Of a DNA stretch of 13,080 nucleotides, positions 1-8,000 are shown piece by piece (position 1 is the stretch's first letter; every line of letters starts with the position of its first letter). Origin of the DNA: Saccoglossus kowalevskii (taxonomy: Eukaryota; Hemichordata; Enteropneusta; Harrimaniidae); NCBI RefSeq assembly GCF_000003605.2, contig NW_003105110.1, forward strand, positions 201,539-214,618, written 5' to 3'. The translations under genes were made by a program, and so were the position numbers. The notes under the pieces were generated by a model. The model ran no database searches. It was not told the DNA's origin and saw only the letters and a list, made by a program, of their open reading frames with translations.

Positions 1-368
1 CAGAGATAATGCCATACCACTAAAGTAGCTGAACATAATTGAGCCCTAGTGCATGGAGATTAGCCCAATTTTTAATTTTACCATTTGTGTCAAATATATC
101 TGCAATATAAATTATTCCTGCATTAAAAAACGCTCTGTAAAAGATACTTTTATTTTGAATGAGGATATTTTTGTTATTCCATATGATTTCATATTCAAAA
201 ATACAATGAAATAAAAGTTAATGGCAACATTATTGCGGGCTAGTGCTCCATCTGTTTGCATCGATTGTTTTCAGACATGTGCATACTATTCTCATGATGT
301 TGTTGTTTATTTCAAAGTTGTGGTAAACACTTTGTAAACAACTTCTCTCGATTCCTTTTTTTTCCCAG
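1..368 (+). other. 3' end of an intron of the upstream gene
   Basis: This non-coding AT-rich stretch ends in a long pyrimidine tract followed by CCCAG at 364-368, a textbook 3' splice site. No convincing coding frame is visible before it. The preceding exon of this gene must lie outside the window. Confidence 0.6.
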
Positions 369-499
369 AAACTGCAGAAACATTACCACCTGATGAAAAG
401 AAGGCATATGCAGAGAAAGTAACCATTGCATTTTGGAAAGCTGTAGGAGGCGCTGATGAGGAGATTGAAGGGCTTTCATCTGATTCAGATGACAGTTGA
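369..499 (+). CDS. Last coding exon (partial) of an unidentified gene with acidic C-terminus
   Basis: An open frame begins right after the splice acceptor at 367-368. Its first two bases complete a codon begun in the previous exon, so the intron is phase 1. Another 42 residues follow, then TGA at 497-499. The visible protein reads TAETLPPDEKKAYAEK, then an alpha-helical KVTIAFWKAVGGADEE stretch, and closes with the serine/aspartate-rich tail GLSSDSDDS. Such a tail suits a casein-kinase-2-type phosphorylated C-terminus of a nuclear or cytosolic protein, but that is inference. I do not recognise the family. The strong acceptor, codon-like base use and clean stop make a real terminal exon more likely than a chance frame. 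It lies on the same strand as GLMP, 4.4 kb upstream of the GLMP start. Confidence 0.6.
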
Positions 500-1883
500 T
501 TTCAAGAATTACACAGAATATCGTGTATCACTAAACAGCGGCAATATATTCCTACAAGTACAACAATTAAATCAGATAAACACAATCTGTTTACGTTTTC
601 CATCGATTGTGTTACGATAAAAAAAGAAAATGTTGTCAATTGTTGGTCAGGATGGCGAATATAATTTCATGATAAGAAATATCAGTGATGCAAATAAGAG
701 CCATTACCAATAACCAGCCACAGCACAATACAGTACAGTCTTTTCATCACAAATTCAAATAGTCCTGTTTATAGTCTGGACTTTCCTTCAGAAGATTGTG
801 ACAAAAATAGCCAAATTTTTTTAGTAAAAACTGGAAATTGATTCAAATTTTGTATGTTGGCTTCAAAATTAGGGTTCATTTCCAAAATTATTGTAGAATA
901 TAAGATAAAATTTGGGCGTGAATGTTTAGCTAGCTCAGAGCTGACTTAAATCTAGCTTAGCTTGATTTCAAAATCGCCATATTTCTAAAAAGTACAGAGT
1001 AATCCACCTATATGTCTCTATTAGTAACATAGGTAAATATAGTGACCACAAAAAATAAGTTCAAAATATTGAAAACATTGATACCCACTTTGTAAATTAT
1101 AAGTTCTTATGAAAAGGCGAATCCAGCTGATCGTTTGGAGTACTATACACTCACTGTGACCCACTACGAATATGTGCATTTTTTGTGAGTAGAATTTACA
1201 ATAAATAAACTTGTAACTTCTCTTAGAAACCATCAATGAAAATAATTATATACATCACTGGGCACTCATCATATAGAAAATTAAAGTTGTAAATCAAAAA
1301 ACAAACGAAACAAAACATTTTTTATACAATGTATCATGCCGAGCAAAAGGAGATAGGCGGAGAGGGAGTGTCTTCCAAAATAATTTATTCTTTTGTTAGA
1401 AACAAGGAATGTATATTATTTTATTTTTGAATTTCAATCCTAGCAGTTGTCTTGGGAATCAGTTTTCATAAATGCATCAGTGGATATTTGCTTAATTATT
1501 TTTTTGAGTTTAGTTCCAAAAGCAACAGTGAAAAACCTTTATGTCTTGATTTCTGTAAGATATTGTGTGATATTATAGCAGGATATATTTTTCATTTTAT
1601 ATTTGTTAGTTTCTATGGTGACAATATTTTATCTTACATTTCTTACAATTTCCATTTCACATAAATTTTGAATAGTATGCAAGATATTATTTACCATAAT
1701 ATTTAATGGTAGTTTCCATGACCCATTGTGCAGATGATTTCAGCTCAAATTTGAAAAAAATATTTGATTTGTGGTCACAATGGCAGATGATGAGTAAATC
1801 TAATATTCTGGCTTTGGTTGTGCTTTTACAGGTCACATTAAAGTCAAATAATTCATGAAAGTATCAATTCTAGCTTGCTCTAG
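500..1883. other. 3' flank/UTR of the upstream gene and intergenic DNA
   Basis: No coding region is supported here; open frames are short and of low-complexity AT-driven composition. An ATTAAA at 566-571 and overlapping AATAAA hexamers at 1200-1209 are the best candidate poly(A) signals for the gene ending at 499. No cleavage site can be chosen from sequence alone. Confidence 0.4.
1200..1209 (+). terminator. Overlapping AATAAA poly(A) signal candidates
   Basis: Two canonical AATAAA hexamers overlap (1200-1205 and 1204-1209), about 700 bp after the upstream gene's stop codon. They are the first canonical hexamers I see downstream of that stop. In AT-rich DNA this hexamer also occurs by chance. 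Confidence 0.3.
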
Positions 1884-2380
1884 AATAGAATACGGTGTTC
1901 CCTTGCTAGGTAGCGGGTGTCGGGATCCAAGCAAAAAACGCAACTTATCGGATTCAACTCATTATACTGAGTTTTATAGAGCTATATCAAAGTGGGACCG
2001 GCCGAGATGTCAAGTCGTGACTTGATACCCCTGTTGACACCTCAAGTCAGGCTGCAGTCACCCTTTGAATCTCAGTAATTGACAACCAGTAGGTGTCACG
2101 GTGAAGTGGTCTCCTCCAGCCCTTTAACGGCCAATTAAATATATGATGCAACTAAATATTAGTTCTTTTACTCCAAAACTGTGGCAAAACACAATAGAAT
2201 TTTTTGGAGTCATCCAACTACCCGTGACTTAGCCGAAACAGCGATTTACTGAGGTGCGACTGAGCGAGGGGTCAGTGTATATCAATATTAACATTATAAG
2301 GGACAGTGACAGTACTGGTCGGCTTTGTCGTACATTTAGCTATCAGAGACAAGCAAATATTGCAACTAAAATGAGGAAAT
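1884..2380. repeat. Hairpin-rich, less AT-rich block, possible dispersed element of unknown class
   Basis: This block is visibly richer in G+C than its flanks and has several short perfect inverted repeats. AACTCA/TGAGTT lies at 1956-1961/1968-1973. TCAAGTC/GACTTGA lies at 2010-2016/2019-2025, with a third arm at 2042-2048. ACTCCAAAA/TTTTGGAGT lies at 2170-2178/2202-2210. No open frame or transposase fragment is visible. On the minus strand two patches (around 2205-2240 and 1895-1935) loosely resemble 5S rRNA-derived SINE heads (GCTAAG...TTGGATG; CTTGGAT...GGGAACACCG), but the match is weak. An old non-autonomous repeat is the simplest reading. Confidence 0.35.
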
Positions 2381-2566
2381 GATCACAATTTAAAACACTC
2401 CTGCAGCAATATCTCCATTTCTTCAATTACAAACACTTGCACATATCTTGGTTGTAGCGAAAGTTGTTTCATTGACAGCAATTATGAAGGCTAGAATTTA
2501 TGCGGCAAATGTAAATGACTGACTTTGATTGCATGAGGTCATGCACATGCATGTTCAAGTAACAGA

Positions 2567-2595
2567 CGTGTGTGTGTGGTGGGGGGGAGGGGGTT
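2567..2595 (+). repeat. GT microsatellite running into a G-rich tract
   Basis: A short (TG)n run passes directly into GGTGGGGGGGAGGGGG. It is a simple repeat with guanine runs on the plus strand and no coding role. Confidence 0.7.
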
Positions 2596-3202
2596 GAATG
2601 TGAATATATAATACATTATCGATAAACTTAAATGTTTATTGGCATTACTATTAGCATTATTATGACTTGGTATTTTGATTATCACATGTAACCATTTTAA
2701 CCAAAACTTTGTTCAAGGTCATCAACATGCTTCCGGTTTTCTCAGACTAACTAAGAAGAGCTATTTCGAGGGCAATCGTGGATGAATATGAAAATGTTAT
2801 CAAAATAAAACAAAGTTAGTCTAGAATATCAACAGTTCCTCTTATAAAATGGGCACTCTCCATGCGTAGACATAGTGTCTGTTATATGAACCTTGTTAGT
2901 CATTGAGAGATGAACATTGTCATTTGACGAATAATTATGCTCTTAATTCATACTTTTCACCTCTTCACACTTTGCGACTTAATCACTAGTAGAATATTTA
3001 TTCTCCTTCCTTTCTGCACCTTAAATTGCAATGTAATTGTTCATATATATTTGTTTTATTGGTAGTGCATCCCCAATTGTAGTGCACACATTTATTGTAT
3101 AATTTACTGAATCCTTATAATACTACTTATTTTATTTTTTGAGTACATGACCATTTATAGAGCTTTAATGGGGTCCTGGGACCATTGCGTGAAATATTGT
3201 TT

Positions 3203-3232
3203 GGGGGTGGGGGTGGGGGTGGGGGTGGGGGT
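3203..3232 (+). repeat. (GGGGGT)5 tandem repeat, G-quadruplex-capable
   Basis: Five perfect back-to-back copies of the hexamer GGGGGT are present. Runs of five guanines separated by one-base T loops form an ideal consensus for a parallel G-quadruplex on the plus strand. It lies about 1.7 kb upstream of the GLMP start, in otherwise AT-rich intergenic DNA. Confidence 0.9.
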
Positions 3233-4098
3233 TATCTGCTTTGATTTGAATTACTGCGTTCAATAATTCAGATGCAAATCTTAGGCATGTTTAGAAAACA
3301 AACCAATTGCCAGTCTTCACATGTGCTATTAGGATTATTACACATTTTCAACAATCTGCACTAATAAATATGTTACATAGCACAGGTAAATCCAAGAAAC
3401 CTGTGATTTATGTATGTGAATGTTCTTCTAATTGAGGTGTGATTTACCACTGTGGACTCCGTGCATTGGTAATCTGATAAAGTCCAAGGTATAATAATTA
3501 TATGCTGCAATGCATTAATATATAGTCAAGTATGTAATAAAGAGTCATATAAACCATGTCTGAATATCACAATTAATGTTTAAATTTCAAACAAACAATT
3601 AAATCAGTATAATCAAATATTTAGTAGTATACTGTTATTAATGATGTATGATTGAAGATGTGAATGTGTTTCTTGAATTTTATTTCAATTTTTGTGTATA
3701 ATATTCAGTGAACTTTAAAAATGTCCCAATGTTATTTATTTGTTTCAGTTTGAAATGTAAAATTTATATAATAGTAGTATATTTATAAAGTTGTGCTCCT
3801 CTAGTTTCAAAAGTAAACATTAATTACTGGTCCAATTGGAAATAAATGAAAGAAAATACATTACTTGTAGAAGCATAAACATCATCTGAATGACAATAAT
3901 ATTGAAGATTGGCTTACTGGTAGGACAAATTTAGTGGTGCATGCGTGGGATCATGTTAGAGAAAATTATGCAAAAAAGGTCTTGGAATATTTAAAAACCT
4001 TTTAAACAAGCTTTGGCCAGAAACAATATCTAGAAATAAAAAAACAAAAAAAAAAAACAGGAATTCTCATCTTCTATTAAAATCATTTGAGTTGAAAA

Positions 4099-4115
4099 TA
4101 CGATGTCATATTTTG
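4099..4115 (+). repeat. 17-bp direct repeat, left copy flanking the exon-1 insertion
   Basis: TACGATGTCATATTTTG occurs here and again at 4221-4237, exactly bracketing the inserted copy of GLMP exon 1. The arrangement is that of a target-site duplication made at a staggered break. Confidence 0.8.
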
Positions 4116-4220
4116 TCATATAATCATATACTTAGGTGGTCCAGTCTCACATGACTTGTGGTGTCATGGCGGCTTGCAGTAGTGTGAATGTGTACTTCAT
4201 ATTATTGATCCTGCTGCTTG
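4116..4220 (+). pseudogene. Truncated duplicate of GLMP exon 1 (5'UTR plus first 19 codons)
   Basis: Positions 4120-4223 match 4858-4961 over 104 bp with two mismatches (4158 T versus A; 4193 T versus G, changing Asp10 to Tyr). Homology extends leftward to 4116 if a 2-bp AT difference is allowed. The copy carries the 5' UTR, the ATG (4166-4168) and the hydrophobic core of the signal peptide. It stops after the 19th codon, before the end of the signal region and before the GTAAGT donor. Translation would run into the flanking repeat and end at TGA 4286-4288, giving a 40-residue product with no GLMP lumenal domain. The true exon 1 at 4904 continues into a proper donor, so this is the derived copy. 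It may still carry promoter elements. Confidence 0.85.
4147..4154 (+). promoter_or_regulatory. Second M-box, carried by the duplicated exon-1 segment
   Basis: The same TCACATGA octamer is duplicated 738 bp upstream as part of the inserted exon-1 copy. If the proximal site is functional, the locus now has two. It has not diverged, although two other bases of the copy have. Confidence 0.35.
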
Positions 4221-4237
4221 TACGATGTCATATTTTG
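4221..4237 (+). repeat. 17-bp direct repeat, right copy flanking the exon-1 insertion
   Basis: This is identical to 4099-4115. Its first three bases (TAC) are also the bases found at the matching end of the source copy (4959-4961), a 3-bp microhomology at the junction. Confidence 0.8.
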
Positions 4238-4857
4238 GTGTGTCCCTACTTTCATCCACGGGGATATAAGCCATATATAAGACCATGATAAACTGATACT
4301 AAAAACACAGATAATAAGTAGACTCATTGCTAAATTTTTGAAACAAAGGGAAAATAATATAATTGTTGACTCGCAACTCAAAAAACAATTCCTATTCAAA
4401 CGTGTTGTTATTTTGTCTTCTGTTATTGTTGTTGTGATTTTATTAGTAACTTTACTCACAATGAGGATACAAGTTCAATAGACCTAGTCATAATGAAAAA
4501 AAAAATTCCTCATTAAAAACCTACAAACTTTGTTAATACTTCTATACATTAAAAAAGTACCTTGTAAGACTCTATATATTTTTGTTTTCACCATGCAACA
4601 TTTAGAGATATCCCTGCCATAGGAAACAATGTTAAAATGCCCTAAGACAGACAAAACATGCTATTCTCACTGTATTTTATTGATGGATTTTCTCTGAACT
4701 GAGTACGGTGACCACATATTTTTATTTCATTTTCTTAATCTTTGTAACATAATATATCAAATATGTAAAAATAATAAAACTGACAATATTACAACTTTTC
4801 TGTAGCCATGAAATAATGTTTGATTTCGAAGTAATTTGTTGCGCCCTCTTGCTATTC
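4238..4857. other. Spacer between the duplicate and the true GLMP exon 1
   Basis: AT-rich DNA with no supported gene. It presumably contains the distal promoter of GLMP. No TATA box or CpG cluster stands out. Confidence 0.4.
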
Positions 4858-4884
4858 ATAATCATATACTTAGGTGGTCCAGTC

Positions 4885-4892
4885 TCACATGA
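4885..4892 (+). promoter_or_regulatory. M-box / MiT-TFE (TFEB/TFE3/MITF-type) binding site candidate
   Basis: TCACATGA (TCATGTGA on the other strand) is the exact M-box E-box variant bound by the MITF/TFEB/TFE3 bHLH-zip family, which drives lysosomal genes in animals. It lies 12 bp before the GLMP start codon, probably in the 5' UTR or core promoter. That is a position where CLEAR-type elements act. The motif is short, so chance is possible. Its placement before a lysosomal gene is what makes it notable. Confidence 0.45.
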
Positions 4893-4903
4893 CTTGAGGT
4901 GTC

Positions 4904-5002
4904 ATGGCGGCTTGCAGTAGTGTGAATGTGGACTTCATATTATTGATCCTGCTGCTTGTACCCGTAATCGCCGCTTCATCAGTGCATTCAGAGGATCGAA
5001 CG
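4904..5002 (+). CDS. GLMP: GLMP exon 1 (signal peptide)
   Basis: This exon encodes residues 1-33: a short N-region (MAACSSVNVD), a hydrophobic core (FILLILLLVPVIAA) and a cleavage-prone small-residue stretch. The exon ends ACG|GTAAGT, a consensus donor, in phase 0. The ATG is preceded in frame by TGA at 4895-4897, so no longer N-terminus is possible within this exon. The same exon start is duplicated at 4116-4220. Confidence 0.88.
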
Positions 5003-8000
5003 GTAAGTCATTTGCTAATTTCATGATCAAGACTCTGATTTGAAACATGTGGTCCGTCATTCGTTATTTACAAACAATGTACAGGATATGTCGTATTGCA
5101 TTACATATTTTGAACAACTGACATGACAGTGTTTTTTCAGGATGTTACATCACAGAAATCACAATCAACTGTACTCTCTGCCTGTATGTTTGAACCAGAT
5201 TAGGAGGGGTAAAAGGTTGTTTTACTAAACTAGTTACGTCATCATTAATTTCAACAATAGTTTTACAAGTTATAAACAAATGTAAATGTACACAAAAGAT
5301 GCACACATTTTATTACCATACGTATTCAGATACCATATGAATTTACATGTAAAAATTATAGTCAGTGTCACAACAGTCTTAGTCATGATTTTCATTATTA
5401 TCTTTGAATACAAACTCTCAGTGTGAAGTAATTTCCGTAATGTTCTTTTGGTGAAACAAAGTTCATGCAACAAGTTTGTTCGCCCGGATCGGTCGAGTCT
5501 ATTAATTAGAATTTTGTATCATATTCATGCAATTCTTCAAAAATTCCTGAATATTGTCATTATTTGGCGATTAAAGGGCAACAATTGATGCGCCATGCAT
5601 GCTCGAGATATCAGGGTCTTGTATATACAAAGATGGCGACTTGACTGTTTCGCAGATCAACGATTACAAACTGAGACGTTACTAAGCATTGGATTGTGGG
5701 AAAACAATGTTTATCAACACAAATGTTGCATATGCGCAGTTTGACGACAGTTTAACAATTTTTGAAAGGTAAATTGAGTGTAAACACATTTTTTTATTAA
5801 CACCTTTCATGGTAGTCAATAGGTCATTGTACATGTTGAAGCATAGTTTACTTGTAAACTTGAAAGCCAAATTTAGGCTGTTTCAGAAGGGATTGATGCT
5901 AAGATGAACTTGACCCCAAAAATTTGTTGATTCCTAAATTGGTTGAATATGTTAAGCATTAATGTAATTGACTATCCAGAATAGACGTTGTACTAGTGCA
6001 TTGATACAGGCTCCAAAGTATCACGCGATATGCCCAAGAATAAAGATATTGTTTCCCACTACATTATACAGTAGTGTACACAACTTTATTTTTCCTGTCT
6101 ATATCTTAGACATGCCTGGACCAATTACATTCAAACTCTTAAATATTATACATGTGCATAATAATATACATATGCACATCAATTTGTTTCACGATGGCCA
6201 AATAGCGGCCATTTTTGTGATGAATAATGATCAAAATCAAGCATTTCTTGCATTCCAGAACCAGATCTTGACTGTTTATGAACGAATATTGTTTCAATCT
6301 TGGTACATACATTGAACATTATGGGACCTTGATGCATCTCAATTCACTACGTTCAATTACCCACCATAGACTCCGGTCAGTCAAAATGACTATTTTGAAC
6401 TGTAGGCATTAATCAGCGATTTTGCCAAAGAAGGAGAGATAGAATCTAGGTCAGGGGAAGCCCCATGACCTCAAGATTCTGTTCCCTTATGTCACAAACC
6501 ACCTGACCGAGACCATATGGTGGCGCCATTACGGCTGGGTATTCACTCTCCTTTATCTCCGCATCGACGGGGATGAAGTTTAGGGGCTCTGTCTGGATCA
6601 CCTGCTTTTTCGTGTCCGGGTTTCCAGCTTGGATTTTTGCCGCTGTCGCGGCATCCGACAAACATTTGCAAACCTACCAATAAAATCTTTACAGAAAACA
6701 AGATGTCAGAAGAAAATCAATATAAGCACTCCTATGAACTGGGTGTCTAACTTTGATCAAGATCTGAAGCTAATAGAAAGTCTGTTTAGTCCAAAGTGTT
6801 CAAATCAAAAACAATACATAAAAAAAAGGAAACGTTGCATCCACATTTTATAAAGAAAATTGTACTCAAAAATAGGTATTCTGTATTTGACAAAGCGTTC
6901 ATTTGACAAATGAAAATTCATAGGAATTTGTTTCAGCTATTAGAACAGAATTATAAAGCTTTTATAATAGTTATTTAAAATGCACTTTAAAAACAAAGAT
7001 GTAGATTCTCAGGAGGCAAAGTACTGTTGACTTCTCTCTCCACTGGACACCAACTAACTACTGTGGAATACTTTATTTTCGCTGGAATTAATTTTTGCTG
7101 AAAAGGCTTTTTGGGCGTTTTGCTAGGAATTTATTTTCACTGATTTTTCATGAGTTTAATGTGAAATATAGGAAAAAAGTATATTTTATTTTCACGGAAT
7201 CATCCCTTCAGCAAAAATAGCGAAAATAAATTCCAAGCGAAAATAAAGTATTCTTCAGTATTTAAGTTGATTTGTATTACATTTAGAAGATCTTGCAACA
7301 TGATAGCTATTTATAGAGGGCTTTTTTGTTTACTTTTCAAATAATACAGTAGTCAAACAATGAATATAATAAGGCAGTTCATATTTGTCCCAGTGAATCA
7401 TTAATTTTTGACAGACATCTGTACAAAATACTTGGACAAAAGCCAGCTAAGATTTTCTGTTATCTTGCATGTTTTATGAATCTATTCACGTCTAAATGCA
7501 GCACTTTTTTTCTGAGATGAGGCATTTCTTTTTATACTAAAAAATCTGAATTACTTTGAATAAAGCTGGAAATTATGTCCCTTAAAATAATTGAACAATT
7601 AGGCACCAATGTTTTTGTAAGATATTTACATCTTTAAAGGACATTCGGTAGACTGATTCCCCACTGTTGGTTCAACCCTAAAACTTGTTTGTATTCAAAA
7701 TTAATTATGACAATGCATACATGTATTTATATTGAAACAAACTATGTTAAAGGGAATTATATTATATAACAAGCGACAACTATGTTTTTAATGAATGCGG
7801 TTCTAGTGCCATATCTCTGATATGCTTTGTCTGATTATGTTTTGTATAATTTTGTATAATCATTATACATCATGTCATGGGTACACAGATATATTGGTTT
7901 GATGATCTGATTAAAAATGGCCAACTGGTGGCCATTTTGTTTTAATTAATGTTGTTCCATCTAGCAATTGCTCTCAGTGTGGACAAGTACTTGATTGACG

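Larger units (their letters stand above)
2381..4098. other. Intergenic DNA without a supported gene
   Basis: I see no splice-supported exon, RNA gene or long open frame. The region holds G-rich simple repeats (annotated separately) and scattered A/T tracts, including an A-rich run near 4034-4058. Confidence 0.5.

Noticed and set aside
1452-1664. Plus-strand 70-codon Phe/Ile/Ser-rich frame
   Set aside because: Composition is AT-driven with no splice sites, homology or start context supporting a gene.
2704-2822. Inverted AGACTAACT/AGTTAGTCT and AACTTTGTT/AACAAAGTT pairs
   Set aside because: The arms overlap, are short and enclose no element with target duplications.
4202-4459. Minus-strand 85-codon frame
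   Set aside because: It is antisense to the inserted exon copy and low-complexity spacer, with composition typical of chance in AT-rich DNA.
4281-4481. Plus-strand frame of 66 codons with charged residues followed by a hydrophobic run (VVILSSVIVVVILLVTLLT), like a membrane anchor
   Set aside because: It has no start codon at its head, and the hydrophobic run comes from GTT/ATT-rich low-complexity DNA. Neither a homologue nor a clear donor is visible.
5968-6315. Plus-strand 115-codon frame in intron 1
   Set aside because: Its far half lies in a diverged repeat with a palindrome. The protein has no recognisable domain and no splice support.
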